Shown: positions 1 to 8,900, counted from the first letter of the stretch. The stretch is 36,067 bases of DNA from an uncultured Alphaproteobacteria bacterium (GCA_902826885.1 CADEGL010000016.1:29312-65378), one strand, 5' to 3'. Numbers and translations: made by a program. The notes: generated from the sequence alone by a model not told the origin.

Positions 1-1031
1 TGCTTCACGGTATCGTGGACGTGGTGCCCGCCATCGTGAACGTGAAGGACAAGGACGGCCGTTATGTGCTGATGAACCGGCACCAGGCGGAACGGTTCCG
101 TGTCCGGGCCGAGGATGCCATCGGCCGCACGGCGATGGACGTGCAGGACGAAGAGGCCGCGCGCTACTTCATGGCGCTGGATCAGAAAGTGATCACGACC
201 GGTCAGCCGTTGCCTTTCTTCGAACGCACCGTGACCCAGCCGGACGGACGCGACGTGACCTGGCTGACGACCAAGCAGCCGCTCCGCGACGGCAAGGGCG
301 CGCTCCAGCACATCGCGACGGTCAGCGTCGACGTCACCATGCTGAAGAAGGCAGAACGCGCCCGCGCCGCCCTCAGCCGCCACTTCTCGCCGAACATGGT
401 CGAGGAACTGGTCAGCATGGACAAAGGCTTCGGCCCCGTGCGCGCGCTTGATGTCGCGGTGTTGTTTTCGGACATGGTCGGCTTCACGGAGTTGTGCGCG
501 GAACTGCCGGCGCAAGAAGCGTTCGATCTTTTGCGCGACTACGACGCGCGCATGGCGCCGATCGTGCTCGGCTTCGACGGCACGCTGGACAAGTATCTGG
601 GTGACGGCATCATGGCCACGTTCGGCACGCCTCAGCCCGGCCCGCGCGACGCCACCAACGCCTTGCGCTGCGCGCGCGAGATGATGCGGACGATCGGGGT
701 CTGGAACGCGGAACGCGCCGCGCGCGGCCAGTTCAGGGTGGAGATCGGCATCGGCCTTCACTACGGCCCCATCCTGCTGGGTAACGTGGGCGACGCGCGG
801 CGGATGGAACTGGCGGTCGTGGGCGACACGATCAATGTCGCCAGCCGCCTCGAGGACCTGACCCGCACCCTGAGCGTGCCCCTGATCGCGAGCGCCGAAC
901 TGATGTCCGCCGTCGGCCGGGAAAACGTGGCGAGCCCCGTCGAGCTGATCGGCCTCGAAGACGGCGGCGCGCACACCTTGCGCGGCCGCAAAAATCCCGT
1001 CTCGATCTGGGTCTCGCGGCCGGCCGTCTAG
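1..1031 (+). CDS. PAS domain-containing class III adenylate/guanylate cyclase, 5'-truncated
   Basis: The frame is open to the left edge, so the gene begins outside the window; the first possible internal start is a GTG at 15. Residue numbers below count from that GTG. A PAS sensor domain occupies about residues 1-110 (INVKDKDGRYVLMN and TVSVDVT are typical PAS strands). A short linker leads to a class III nucleotidyl cyclase domain at about 130-335. Metal-binding aspartates are visible at D153 (FSDMVGF) and D197 (KYLGDG). The purine-specifying pair K193/D271 and the transition-state pair N274/R278 (NVASR) are present. The K/D pair predicts ATP, hence cAMP, rather than GTP. No membrane segment is seen in the visible part. 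The signal sensed by the PAS domain is unknown. It converges with the hydrolase gene downstream, with 7 bp between stops. Confidence 0.9.
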   Translation, partial: LHGIVDVVPAIVNVKDKDGRYVLMNRHQAERFRVRAEDAIGRTAMDVQDEEAARYFMALDQKVITTGQPLPFFERTVTQPDGRDVTWLTTKQPLRDGKGALQHIATVSVDVTMLKKAERARAALSRHFSPNMVEELVSMDKGFGPVRALDVAVLFSDMVGFTELCAELPAQEAFDLLRDYDARMAPIVLGFDGTLDKYLGDGIMATFGTPQPGPRDATNALRCAREMMRTIGVWNAERAARGQFRVEIGIGLHYGPILLGNVGDARRMELAVVGDTINVASRLEDLTRTLSVPLIASAELMSAVGRENVASPVELIGLEDGGAHTLRGRKNPVSIWVSRPAV

Positions 1032-1038
1032 GCGTCCG

Positions 1039-1830
1039 TCACCACTTGTTGCGCAACTCGCGCAACTTGACGAAAACCTGCTTCGGCGTCGGTTGCTCGG
1101 GCAGGTCCGGGAAGGCCTCGCGAATCCGCTTGATGACCGTCGGGCTGTGCAGGCGGAAGAAGGTGTTCACCTCTTTCTCGCGGCCCAGCTTCGTCACCAT
1201 GGCCTTATGCGGGTCCTGGTCTTTCACCTCTTCCAGCAGCGCCTTGGCACGCGCGTTGTCCGGCTCACGGTCGAGGGTGAAGCGCAGATTGTTCGCGATG
1301 TAGTCGTGGCCTGGGTAGATCTCGGTGTCGTCCGGCAGTTTGAAAAGCTGCCCCGCAAAGGTGTCGTAGAGCGCTTCCGGATGGCCGCCGCCGTGGCAAT
1401 TGCCGGCGCCCGCGTTGAACAGCGTGTCGCCGCTGAAAAGCGCCTTGCGGTCCGCGTGCGCCAATAGGCAGACATGCGACATCGTGTGGCCCGGCGTATC
1501 GAGCGATTCCAGTTCCACCGTCTTGCCGATCTTGACCACATCGCCCGCCTTCAGGCCGCGATCGATGCCGGGGATCTTGTCCTTGGCGCCGTGGTGAGCC
1601 AGGAGCTTCGCGCCCGTGGCTTTGATGACCGCCGCGTTGCCGCCAGTGTGGTCGCCGTGCTCGTGCGTGTTCAACACCTGGCGGATCGTCCAGCCGTGCT
1701 TCTTCGCCGCGGCCAGGCACAAATCGGCAGCCAGCGGATCGATGGCCAGCGCCTCGCCCGTCTCCTTACAGGCAATCAGATAGTTGAAATTGCGATAGTC
1801 GTTGTCGGTGTAGATTTGCTCGACGATCAC
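1039..1830 (-). CDS. gloB: Metallo-beta-lactamase fold hydrolase, glyoxalase II type (hydroxyacylglutathione hydrolase)
   Basis: This 263-residue protein carries the binuclear metal site of the glyoxalase II family: H56-x-H58-x-D60-H61 in THEHGDH, then PGHTMSH, the bridging aspartate in FSGDTLFNAG, and the distal histidine in YPGHDY. Glyoxalase II hydrolyses S-D-lactoylglutathione to D-lactate and glutathione in the cytoplasm, detoxifying methylglyoxal. The C-terminal third (EKEVNTFFRLHSP to the end) matches the helical substrate-binding domain of GloB, which separates it from simpler MBL-fold proteins. Length is normal for GloB (about 255-265). It is a single gene, transcribed away from the next gene across a 156-bp divergent region. 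A persulfide dioxygenase or another thioester hydrolase of the same fold is a less likely alternative. Confidence 0.85.
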   Translation of the reverse strand: MIVEQIYTDNDYRNFNYLIACKETGEALAIDPLAADLCLAAAKKHGWTIRQVLNTHEHGDHTGGNAAVIKATGAKLLAHHGAKDKIPGIDRGLKAGDVVKIGKTVELESLDTPGHTMSHVCLLAHADRKALFSGDTLFNAGAGNCHGGGHPEALYDTFAGQLFKLPDDTEIYPGHDYIANNLRFTLDREPDNARAKALLEEVKDQDPHKAMVTKLGREKEVNTFFRLHSPTVIKRIREAFPDLPEQPTPKQVFVKLRELRNKW

Positions 1831-1917
1831 GGCGGTCTCCTTTTGCGTCCTGGATCAGTCTATATGCCGCACGGTCGATTGAAGAGAATTTTGTCCGCAG
1901 ACGGCGTCTCCTGTCGG

Positions 1918-1962
1918 TGATTTAATCAATCGATCCTGTTTGCCAAGCCGGTAAACGGCAAA
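1918..1962. promoter_or_regulatory. Paired palindromes in the gloB / binding-protein divergent region
   Basis: The 156-bp divergent spacer contains an odd palindrome TGATT-T-AATCA at 1918-1928. Just after it, at 1939-1944 and 1957-1962, is an inverted repeat TTTGCC / GGCAAA with a 12-bp centre. Both lie upstream of the ribosome-binding site (GGAGAGGAG) of the gene starting at 1987. Their position fits operators for either gene, but no regulator gene is adjacent, so this is only a candidate. Confidence 0.3.
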
Positions 1963-1986
1963 ACACCGTCCTCCGGGAGAGGAGCG

Positions 1987-2997
1987 ATGACAAACATGGC
2001 GGATGTCACGATTGGGCTTCCCATCCCGGATCGGATGGCGGCGGCCTATTCCTACTACGGGGCGGCTTCAGCCCTCGGCTACGACCGCGCGGAGGGGCTT
2101 CGCTTCGACTTCCTGTATGGCGGCACGCCGCTGGAAACCGCGAAAGCGCTGTCGTCGGGAGCATGCCATTTCGCACCGCTCAACATGGCGGTCGGCTTTC
2201 TGGCCAACGAGCGCGGCTGGCCGCTGCGCGCGGTTTATTCCAGTTCACGGCGCGCCCACCGCTGGTTCGCGGTGCCGCCGAACAGCACCGTGACGTCCTT
2301 GGCCGATTTCCGTGGGAAAAGGATTGCCTGCGACTTCGCGGACCTCCAGCCCCTGGCCGAATCCGCGTTGGCCGAAGAAGGCATCGACGCAAGCGACGTG
2401 ACGTTCGTGCCTTGGCGCGGCTCCGGCATGGAGGTCCGCCACATGCTCGCTTCCCTTCGCGACGGCACGGTGGATGGCGTCTTCCTGATCGACTGGAATC
2501 ACGGCGACTTCATCGCCGAGGATATGCCGATGCGCCGCATCCCGTCGCGGCTGATGGACGAAGCCGAACTTTCGTCCTGCCTGTGGACGATGCCGGCAAC
2601 CCTCTCGGACCCGTGCGTGGCCGGCGTCTGCCGCGCGCTGGCCAAGGCCACGCTGTTCGCCATCGAGAACCCCGCGGCCGTGATCGAAATGATGTGGACG
2701 CACCATCTGCGGACCCGCCCCGCGGACGCGGAACGACAACGGGAATTGCGCCGCGGCGTGGAGATTCTGCGGGCGCGGACCGACACCATGCGGCCCGAGG
2801 GCGCCCAGGACCCGCGCTGGGGCGCCATGCTGGCGGCGGAGTTCGCCACGGCCCAAAACCATCTGCACCGATCCGGAGCAATCCGGCATCGCCACGATCC
2901 AGGGACCCTTTTCGATCCCTCCCGGGTGGCGGAGATCAACGCCTTCGATACGGCACAAGTAATTGCCCAAGCTCGATCTTTCCCCCCTTACCCATAG
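1987..2997 (+). CDS. NMT1/THI5-like (SsuA/TauA-type) substrate-binding protein without a signal peptide
   Basis: The 336-residue product resembles type II periplasmic binding proteins of the NMT1/THI5/SsuA group. The N-terminal lobe starts directly with the first strand (VTIGLPIPDRMAAAY). The motif TSLADFRGKRIACDF is typical of the hinge/second-lobe entry, followed by EEGIDASDVTFVPW and a region reporting on cargo (DGTVDGVFLIDW). The start at 1987 has a strong GGAGAGGAG ribosome-binding site, and no signal peptide or lipobox precedes the domain, so the product is predicted to be cytoplasmic. No permease or ATPase of the nitrate/sulfonate/taurine type is nearby. It may be a cytoplasmic ligand sensor or enzyme like THI5 rather than a transporter part. 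The ligand cannot be inferred. Confidence 0.65.
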   Translation: MTNMADVTIGLPIPDRMAAAYSYYGAASALGYDRAEGLRFDFLYGGTPLETAKALSSGACHFAPLNMAVGFLANERGWPLRAVYSSSRRAHRWFAVPPNSTVTSLADFRGKRIACDFADLQPLAESALAEEGIDASDVTFVPWRGSGMEVRHMLASLRDGTVDGVFLIDWNHGDFIAEDMPMRRIPSRLMDEAELSSCLWTMPATLSDPCVAGVCRALAKATLFAIENPAAVIEMMWTHHLRTRPADAERQRELRRGVEILRARTDTMRPEGAQDPRWGAMLAAEFATAQNHLHRSGAIRHRHDPGTLFDPSRVAEINAFDTAQVIAQARSFPPYP

Positions 2998-3157
2998 ATC
3001 TCCGGCCGTCCTTGTCGCGCTTGAAACAAGCCGTCCCTTGGCTTCATACTGCACTGCGGCATAAGGCGGCGGCTGGCTTCGCCCCCGAGCCGAAGAATGA
3101 ATGACAGGATCGACGCTGCCCCGCCTTTTCCAACCGGCCGCGCCGCCCCCTGGACCG

Positions 3158-3179
3158 AAACCGACCGGACGGTAGGTTT
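3158..3179. promoter_or_regulatory. Candidate operator upstream of the thiolase operon
   Basis: A near-perfect inverted repeat, AAACCGACC-ggac-GGTAGGTTT (9-bp arms, one mismatch), lies 32-53 bp before the thiolase start. An offset reading gives ACCGACC/GGACGGT with one mismatched pair. A further ACCGAC half-site follows at 3184-3189. The size and spacing suit a TetR-family repressor, a class that often controls acyl-CoA catabolism. No such regulator is encoded in the window. Confidence 0.4.
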
Positions 3180-3210
3180 ACAGACCGACAGGTAGATTGG
3201 AGCTCCCGCC

Positions 3211-4419
3211 ATGACCGACGCCTATATCTACGACACCGTGCGCACGCCCCGCGGCAAGGGCAAAGCCGACGGCGCGCTCCACGAGGTGCCGCCGATCCGC
3301 CTGGCCGCCCATGTGCTGCAAGCGATGCGCGACCGCAACAATCTGCCGACCGATCAGGTCGACGACGTGGTCATGGGCGTGGTCGAGCCCATCGGCGAGC
3401 AGGGCGCGGTGCTGCCGCGCGTGGCCGCGCTATATGCCGGTTACGACCTGAAGGCGGCGGGCGTGCAGGTCAACCGCTTCTGCGCCTCGGGTCTCGAGGC
3501 CGTCAACCAGGCCGCCGCGCAGGTCATGTCCGGCATGGCCGACCTCACCATCGGCGGCGGCGTCGAGAGCATGTCGCGCGTGAAGATCATGTCGGCCGGC
3601 GGCGCCTGGTATCAGGACCCCGAAACCGCCTTCCCCACCTATTTCATTCCGCAGGGCATCTCGGCCGACCTGATCGCCACCAAGTACGGCCATAGCCGCG
3701 ACGACGTGGATGCGTTCGCGGTGGAATCCCAGCGGCGCGCCGCGGCGGCGTGGAAGGACAACCGCTTCGCCCGCTCGATCGCGCCCGTGAAGGATCAGAA
3801 CGGTCTGACGCTCTTGGAGCGCGACGAGCATATGCGCCCCGAGACGACCATGCAGTCGCTCGCGGCGCTCGAGCCCTCCTTCGCCCAGATGGGTGCGAAG
3901 GCCGGCTTCGACGACGTGGCCGTGCTGCGTTATCCGGATGTCGAGCGCATCAACCATGTCCACCATGCCGGCAACTCGTCGGGCATCGTGGATGGCGCGG
4001 CCGCCGTCCTGATCGGCACCAAGGAAATCGGACAGAAACTGGGCCTGAAGCCCCGCGCGCGCATCCGCGCCTTCGCCTCGATCGGCAGCGAGCCCAGCAT
4101 CATGCTGACCGGCCCCGCCGATTCGACCGAGAAGGTCCTGAAGCGCGCCGGGATGAAGGCGTCCGACATCGACCTTTACGAGGTCAACGAGGCATTCGCC
4201 TCGGTCGTCATCCGCTTCATGCAGGTGCTGGGCGTGCCGCACGACAAGATCAACGTCAACGGCGGCTCGATCGCCTTGGGCCATCCGCTCGGCGCCACCG
4301 GCGCCATGATCCTGGGCACGCTGCTGGACGAGATGGAGCGCCAGGGCAAGGAAACCGGCCTGGCCACGCTGTGCATCGGCGCGGGCATGGGCACCTCCAC
4401 CATCATCGAGCGCGTCTGA
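3211..4419 (+). CDS. fadA: Acetyl-CoA C-acyltransferase (thiolase) of beta-oxidation
   Basis: This 402-residue thiolase catalyses the last step of beta-oxidation, CoA-dependent cleavage of 3-ketoacyl-CoA to acetyl-CoA and a shortened acyl-CoA. The nucleophilic cysteine is C91 in NRFCASG. The activating histidine is H358 in GHPLGATG, and the second cysteine is C388 in LCIGAGMG. NEAFA is also present. Length is standard. It is followed after 73 bp by the hydratase/dehydrogenase, as in fadAB-type or fadIJ-type operons. A strong hairpin separates the two genes, which could set their ratio. A biosynthetic acetoacetyl-CoA thiolase role is less likely given the neighbour. The symbol is by function; orthology to E. 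coli fadA versus fadI is not resolved. Confidence 0.9.
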   Translation: MTDAYIYDTVRTPRGKGKADGALHEVPPIRLAAHVLQAMRDRNNLPTDQVDDVVMGVVEPIGEQGAVLPRVAALYAGYDLKAAGVQVNRFCASGLEAVNQAAAQVMSGMADLTIGGGVESMSRVKIMSAGGAWYQDPETAFPTYFIPQGISADLIATKYGHSRDDVDAFAVESQRRAAAAWKDNRFARSIAPVKDQNGLTLLERDEHMRPETTMQSLAALEPSFAQMGAKAGFDDVAVLRYPDVERINHVHHAGNSSGIVDGAAAVLIGTKEIGQKLGLKPRARIRAFASIGSEPSIMLTGPADSTEKVLKRAGMKASDIDLYEVNEAFASVVIRFMQVLGVPHDKINVNGGSIALGHPLGATGAMILGTLLDEMERQGKETGLATLCIGAGMGTSTIIERV

Positions 4420-4435
4420 CGCGAGGCCGAGACAC

Positions 4436-4462
4436 CGGCTCCCGCCCGCAAGGCGGGAGCCG
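4436..4462 (+). repeat. Intercistronic hairpin between thiolase and fadB-type gene
   Basis: A perfect 11-bp stem (4436-4446 with 4452-4462, core GCTCCCGCC/GGCGGGAGC) closes a 5-nt loop. No T-run follows, so it is not a typical intrinsic terminator. It more likely stabilises or processes the mRNA between the two genes. Its core is shared with the hairpin at 15855-15884. Confidence 0.6.
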
Positions 4463-4492
4463 CTTCCGCATTCACCTGAGGGGAACCATTCC

Positions 4493-6610
4493 GTGATCAA
4501 CTACAACGTCGATTCCGACGGGATCGCCACGCTCGCCTGGGACATGCCGGGCCGCTCCATGAACGTCCTGAACAAGGACTCCATGCCCGCCTTTGCCGAG
4601 GCCGTGGACAAGGCCCTGGCCGATCCCAAGGTAAAGGGTGTCATCGTCACCTCGGCCAAGGGCGACTTCATCGCCGGCGCCGACCTGGAATACCTGCTCG
4701 AGCTGAAAGACGCCGAGAAGGTCATGGCGCTCTGCGGCGCGCTAAAGGCGACCTTCAAGAAGATGGAAACGGGCAACAAGCCCTTCGTCGCCGCGCTGAA
4801 CGGCACGACCTTGGGCGGTGGCTACGAGCTGGCGCTGGCCTGCCATCGCCGCATCGCGGCTGACAATCCCAAGGCTCAGATCGGTTTGCCCGAGGTCACC
4901 ATCGGCCTCCTGCCTGGCGGCGGCGGCACCCAGCGCTTGCCGCGCATGATCGGCATCGAGGCCGCGCTGCCCCTGCTCGTCAACGGCACGCGCCTCAATC
5001 CGAAGGACGCGCTGGAGAAGGGCGTGGTGGACGAAGTCGTGCCGGCGAAGGAGCTGCAGGCCGCGGCCAAGAAGTGGCTGATGGCGGGCGGCGCGCCCAA
5101 CAAGGCGTGGTGGGACAAGAACTACCGCACGCCGGGCACGCCGATCCAAAGCCCCAAGGGCTACGACACGCTGGTTTCGACCAACGCGCGGACGCATGCC
5201 CAGACGCGCGGTAACTATCCCGCGCCGCAGGCCATCATCTCCTGCGTCTATGAAGGCATGTCGACCACGATCGAGGTCGGCTTGCGCATCGAGAGCCGCT
5301 ATTTCACCAAGCTGCTGCTGGGGCATGAAGGGCGCAACATGATCCGCACCCTGTTCTTCAGCATCGGCGATGCGCGCAAGCTGGCGCGCCGGCCGAAGGA
5401 CGTGCCGACCGCCGAGTTCAAAAAGGTCGGCATCCTCGGCGCGGGCATGATGGGCTCGGGCATCGCCTATGCCGCCGCCGTCACGGGGCTGGAGGTCGTG
5501 CTGCTGGAGCGCGAGCAGGCGCTCGCCGAGAAGGGCAAGGCCTATACGGCCAAGGTCTTCGAGCGCCCGATCAAGCAGGGCAAGGCGACCGAAGCCGACC
5601 GCGACGCCGTGCTGGCGCGCATCAAGCCGACCACCGACTACAACGATCTCAAGGGCGCCGACATCGTCGTCGAGGCCGTGTTCGAGGACCCGAAGATCAA
5701 GGCCGACGTCACGGCCAAGGCGGAAGCGGTGCTCTCGCCCGACGCGATCTTCGCCTCCAACACCTCGACCCTGCCGATCAGCACCCTGGCCAAGGCGTCC
5801 AAGCGTCCGAAGAATTTCATCGGCCTGCACTTCTTCTCGCCGGTCGACCGCATGGAGCTGTTGGAGATCATCAGCGGTAAGGAGACGTCGAAGGAGTGCC
5901 TGGCGCGCTCGCTCGACTTCGCCAAGAAGATCCGCAAGGTGCCCATCCTGGTCAACGACTCGCGCGGCTTCTTCACCAGCCGCGTCGTCGCCCTCTACAT
6001 GGAAGAGGGTATCGCCATGCTGGAGGAAGGCATCGAGCCCGCGCTGATCGAGAACGCAGGCCGCATGGCCGGCTTCCCGGTCGGCCCCCTCTCCCTCACC
6101 GACGAGGTGAGCCTGGAGCTGGTCCACAAGATTCGCTCCGAGTGGGTGCGCGACGCCAAGGTGCCGCCCTTCCCCGGCGCCAAGACGGTGGCCCTGTTCG
6201 TCGAAAAGCTGGGTCGCCTCGGCCGCAAGAACGGCAAGGGCTTCTACGACTATCCGGCCGACGGCAAAAAGCATCTGTGGCCGGGCCTGAAAGAGCACTT
6301 CAAGGCACGCGCCGATCAACCCGGCGTGGAAGAGCTCAAAAAACGCCTGCTCTACGTGCAGAGCGTGGATACCGCGCGCTGCCTGGAGGAGAACGTGCTG
6401 ACCGATCCGCGCGACGGCGATATCGGCGCCATCCTGGGCTGGGCCTATCCCAGCTGGACCGGCGGCGCCACGTCGCTGATCGACATGGTCGGCCCCAAGG
6501 CGTTCGTGGCCGAGTGCGATCGCATGGCCCAGAGCTACGGCCCGCGCTTCAGCCCGCCAAAGTCGCTGCGCGACATGGCGGCCAAGGACAAGCGGTACTA
6601 CGCGGTCTGA
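4493..6610 (+). CDS. fadB: Bifunctional enoyl-CoA hydratase / 3-hydroxyacyl-CoA dehydrogenase
   Basis: The 705-residue product is the trifunctional-type alpha protein of beta-oxidation. It hydrates trans-2-enoyl-CoA and then oxidises the 3-hydroxyacyl-CoA with NAD. The crotonase domain fills about residues 1-190, with the oxyanion-hole segment [10 protein letters not shown] and the catalytic glutamate region [21 protein letters not shown]. The NAD-binding domain begins near residue 312 ([14 protein letters not shown]), with the acidic VVEAVFED strand. The catalytic histidine lies in GLHFFSPV, and two C-terminal dehydrogenase domains follow. The start is a GTG at 4493 with a GAGGGG ribosome-binding site. 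It acts with the upstream thiolase. FadB and FadJ types cannot be separated here with certainty. Confidence 0.92.
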   Translation: MINYNVDSDGIATLAWDMPGRSMNVLNKDSMPAFAEAVDKALADPKVKGVIVTSAKGDFIAGADLEYLLELKDAEKVMALCGALKATFKKMETGNKPFVAALNGTTLGGGYELALACHRRIAADNPKAQIGLPEVTIGLLPGGGGTQRLPRMIGIEAALPLLVNGTRLNPKDALEKGVVDEVVPAKELQAAAKKWLMAGGAPNKAWWDKNYRTPGTPIQSPKGYDTLVSTNARTHAQTRGNYPAPQAIISCVYEGMSTTIEVGLRIESRYFTKLLLGHEGRNMIRTLFFSIGDARKLARRPKDVPTAEFKKVGILGAGMMGSGIAYAAAVTGLEVVLLEREQALAEKGKAYTAKVFERPIKQGKATEADRDAVLARIKPTTDYNDLKGADIVVEAVFEDPKIKADVTAKAEAVLSPDAIFASNTSTLPISTLAKASKRPKNFIGLHFFSPVDRMELLEIISGKETSKECLARSLDFAKKIRKVPILVNDSRGFFTSRVVALYMEEGIAMLEEGIEPALIENAGRMAGFPVGPLSLTDEVSLELVHKIRSEWVRDAKVPPFPGAKTVALFVEKLGRLGRKNGKGFYDYPADGKKHLWPGLKEHFKARADQPGVEELKKRLLYVQSVDTARCLEENVLTDPRDGDIGAILGWAYPSWTGGATSLIDMVGPKAFVAECDRMAQSYGPRFSPPKSLRDMAAKDKRYYAV

Positions 6611-6623
6611 GGGGCGCGGGGAC

Positions 6624-7238
6624 ATGACGTCCCTGCTCGCCTTTGTAATCGCCGCGAGTCTTTTGGCCATCACGCCGGGGCTCGACACCGCGATGGTGTT
6701 GCGCACGGCCACGCTGGAAGGGCCGCGCCGCGCAATGTCCGCCATGGCGGGGATCGTGGCCGGCTGCCTCGTCTGGGGCGGCGCGGTCGCGCTGGGCCTC
6801 GGCGCATTGCTGGCCGCCTCCGAGGCCGCATACACGGCGCTGCGATGGGCGGGCGCGGCCTATCTGATCTGGCTCGGCATCGGTCTGATCCGCAATCCGC
6901 GCCAGGCGCTCGACACGGTTGAAGTGGCCGCCGGGTCCCATCGCCAAAATTGGTTCGCGCGAGGCCTCCTGACCAATCTTCTCAACCCGAAGATCGGCAT
7001 CTTCTACGTAAGCTTCCTGCCGCAATTCGTGCCGGAAGGTGCGCCGGTCTCCGGCGCTATCTTCCTGCTGGCGATCATCCACGCCGGGTTGAGCGGACTA
7101 TGGTTCGGCTGCCTAATCGCGGCATCCGCTCCCCTGCGGCGCATTCTTTCCCGCCCAGCGGCGGTGAGGACTCTGAACCGGCTGACGGGCGGCATTTTCA
7201 TCGCCGCCGGCGCGAAGCTGGCCCTCTCGCGGGTCTGA
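6624..7238 (+). CDS. LysE/RhtB-family amino-acid exporter
   Basis: This 204-residue polytopic membrane protein has five to six hydrophobic segments and the length typical of RhtB/LysE exporters. The N-terminal family signature appears as ITPGLDTAMVLRTA, where most members have PGPD, so the proline is replaced by leucine. The mid-region ALRWAGAAYLIWLGIGLIR and the re-entrant segment LLTNLLNPKIGIFYVSFLPQF are very characteristic. Family members export amino acids or derivatives using the proton gradient. It lies 13 bp after the fadB-type gene and is probably cotranscribed, though a functional link is not evident. The exported compound is unknown. Confidence 0.88.
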   Translation: MTSLLAFVIAASLLAITPGLDTAMVLRTATLEGPRRAMSAMAGIVAGCLVWGGAVALGLGALLAASEAAYTALRWAGAAYLIWLGIGLIRNPRQALDTVEVAAGSHRQNWFARGLLTNLLNPKIGIFYVSFLPQFVPEGAPVSGAIFLLAIIHAGLSGLWFGCLIAASAPLRRILSRPAAVRTLNRLTGGIFIAAGAKLALSRV

Positions 7239-7247
7239 TGAAACGCC

Positions 7248-8111
7248 TCAGTACGACGCGGGGAATCCCGTCGCGTTCTCGCGTGGCCACACGCGCGGGC
7301 AATATTCGCAATCCATGGAATCGCCGGGCTTAAGACCGTACTGGTCGGACCGGATGATGACCTCGCCCGGACGCTCGGCATACACGGCATCGTCTCCCAT
7401 CCAGGTCGTGGACAGAGCGCGGCGGCGGCGATCCTCGCGCAGGTTGCCCGGCGCGCTGTGCACCATCAGTCCGTGAAAAACGAGACAGTCGCCGGGGTCC
7501 ATTTCCCAAGTCAGAAGCTCGTGCTTGCCTTCCTTGGCTTCGGCGTCGAAATCGGGCGCTGGCTCGAAGCGCTTATCGACCTTGGCGTAGTCGTAGTCGA
7601 AACCGCCATAAGCCTTCTCGAACCAGATCGGCGAGAACCAACGGTTCCACAAATGCGAGCCCTTGATGCAGATGAGGCTCTGATCCCGGTCGATCCGGTC
7701 CAGCGGCGTCCACACCACGCATACCTGCTTGCCGTCGATCGTGTGATAGGGCTGGTCCTGGTGCCAGGCGCTGGGCTTGGACGTGCCCGCTTCCTTGATC
7801 CACAGCACGTCGTAGAAGAAGTTGGACTTCGATGACTTCAGCAGACGCGCCGTCACCTCGCCGATCGGCGATTTCGTGACGAAGTCGCGGAACGCCGGAA
7901 GGCGCCGCGCCATGTGATAGTCCTTGAAGAATTGGCCCTTCTCGCCCGTGGTCTTGGCGACGCGATGCATGGCGCTGGGGTTGGCGATGGTCGCGTCGAC
8001 GCCTTCGCGCAGCCGCTCGATCCAATTCGCATCGAACGCTTGCCGAACGCAGGCAACACCATCGCGCTGGAATGTCTCGATATCGGCATCGGTGACCGTG
8101 GGCCGGGCCAT
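7248..8111 (-). CDS. Phytanoyl-CoA dioxygenase (PhyH) family Fe(II)/2-oxoglutarate oxygenase
   Basis: The 287-residue protein has the double-stranded beta-helix iron site of PhyH oxygenases. H117-x-D119 are in AWHQDQPYH and the distal H218 is in LMVHSAPGN. An arginine-rich stretch after it (REDRRRRAL) supplies the likely 2-oxoglutarate-binding arginine. The N-terminal helix (FQRDGVACVRQAFD) is standard for the family. Such enzymes hydroxylate diverse substrates, from phytanoyl-CoA to ectoine and small natural products, so the substrate cannot be named. The ATG at 8111 is preceded by AGGGAAG. The gene is divergent from the isochorismatase-like gene across 93 bp and converges on the LysE gene with 9 bp between stops. 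Confidence 0.85.
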   Translation of the reverse strand: MARPTVTDADIETFQRDGVACVRQAFDANWIERLREGVDATIANPSAMHRVAKTTGEKGQFFKDYHMARRLPAFRDFVTKSPIGEVTARLLKSSKSNFFYDVLWIKEAGTSKPSAWHQDQPYHTIDGKQVCVVWTPLDRIDRDQSLICIKGSHLWNRWFSPIWFEKAYGGFDYDYAKVDKRFEPAPDFDAEAKEGKHELLTWEMDPGDCLVFHGLMVHSAPGNLREDRRRRALSTTWMGDDAVYAERPGEVIIRSDQYGLKPGDSMDCEYCPRVWPRENATGFPASY

Positions 8112-8146
8112 GGTTCGCGCTTCCCTATTTGGTTACGCGAAAAATA

Positions 8147-8158
8147 CTAGCGGGCTAG
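8147..8158. promoter_or_regulatory. Small palindrome in the PhyH / isochorismatase divergent spacer
   Basis: A perfect CTAGC-gg-GCTAG palindrome lies near the middle of the 93-bp divergent spacer. It could be a shared operator for both genes. The arms are only 5 bp, so chance is possible. Confidence 0.2.
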
Positions 8159-8204
8159 AATTCGGAAAGCGAGACATACAGTCGTCGCCCCCGATAGGTG
8201 AATC

Positions 8205-8900
8205 ATGCAGGCTTCCATCGACGCCACTCCTTTCCGTTTTCCGATCCGTGACTCGATCGATCCCAAACGCACCGCGCTGCTGGCCATCGATATGCAGGTC
8301 GATTTCTGCGGCCCTGACGGCATGGTCCATCGTTGGGGTGTCGACCTCGCGGCTATGCGCGCCCCCATCGCGCCTTTGCAGCGCGTCATGGACGCCTGCC
8401 GGAAAGCGGGCGTCCGCGTCATCCACACGCGAGAGACCTATGCACCCGATCTCTCCGACTTTCCGGCCGCGCGCCGGGCACGGCAATCGGCGGCAACACC
8501 CGGCAAGGCCACGGGTGATCGCGGACCGCACGGCGCGCATTTAGTGCGCGGCGAGCCGGGCTGGGACTTCATCCCGGAGCTGAAGCCTCTGCCAGGAGAA
8601 GCGGTGATCGACAAACCCGGCTTTGGCGCTTTCCACAAGACCGACTTGGAGGCGATCCTGCGCAAGGCAGGCATCGCGCAGCTCCTGCTCACGGGTGTCA
8701 CCACCAACTGCTGCGTGTCCTCCACCTTGCGCGAGGCCGAGGACCGAGGCTTCGAATGCCTGGTTCTTGCCGATTGTTGCGCCGACCCGCGCCCGACCGG
8801 GCATAACGAAGCCATCGCCTTTATGAAGCGCAACGGCATTTTTGGCACCGTCGCGGATTCGGATGCACTGATAGACGCGTTGGCCTCGCTTTCCCGATGA
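8205..8900 (+). CDS. Isochorismatase-family cysteine hydrolase
   Basis: This 231-residue protein has the catalytic triad of the isochorismatase-like hydrolases: D29 (LLAIDMQVDF), K137 (VIDKPGFGAF) and C170 (TGVTTNCCVSS). The N-terminal extension and the insertion RGPHGAHLVRGEPGWDF resemble RutB/biuret-amidohydrolase-type amidases more than true isochorismatases. The likely chemistry is hydrolysis of an amide or carbamoyl group on a small substrate, through a cysteine acyl-enzyme. It is cytoplasmic. The ATG has an AGGTGA ribosome-binding site. Its stop overlaps the next start by 4 bp (ATGA), indicating translational coupling with the exported protein downstream. No pyrimidine-degradation (rut) genes are nearby, so a RutB role is not supported. 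Confidence 0.85.
   Translation: MQASIDATPFRFPIRDSIDPKRTALLAIDMQVDFCGPDGMVHRWGVDLAAMRAPIAPLQRVMDACRKAGVRVIHTRETYAPDLSDFPAARRARQSAATPGKATGDRGPHGAHLVRGEPGWDFIPELKPLPGEAVIDKPGFGAFHKTDLEAILRKAGIAQLLLTGVTTNCCVSSTLREAEDRGFECLVLADCCADPRPTGHNEAIAFMKRNGIFGTVADSDALIDALASLSR

Noticed and set aside
2988-3212. A 74-codon minus-strand frame covering the thiolase upstream region
   Set aside because: It has no ribosome-binding site or domain-like sequence and would occupy the operator and promoter region of the thiolase operon.
4742-6835. A 697-codon open frame on the minus strand opposite the fadB-type gene
   Set aside because: The true gene on the plus strand has all expected motifs. The antisense product has the low-complexity His/Asp/Arg/Gln composition of a mirror frame.
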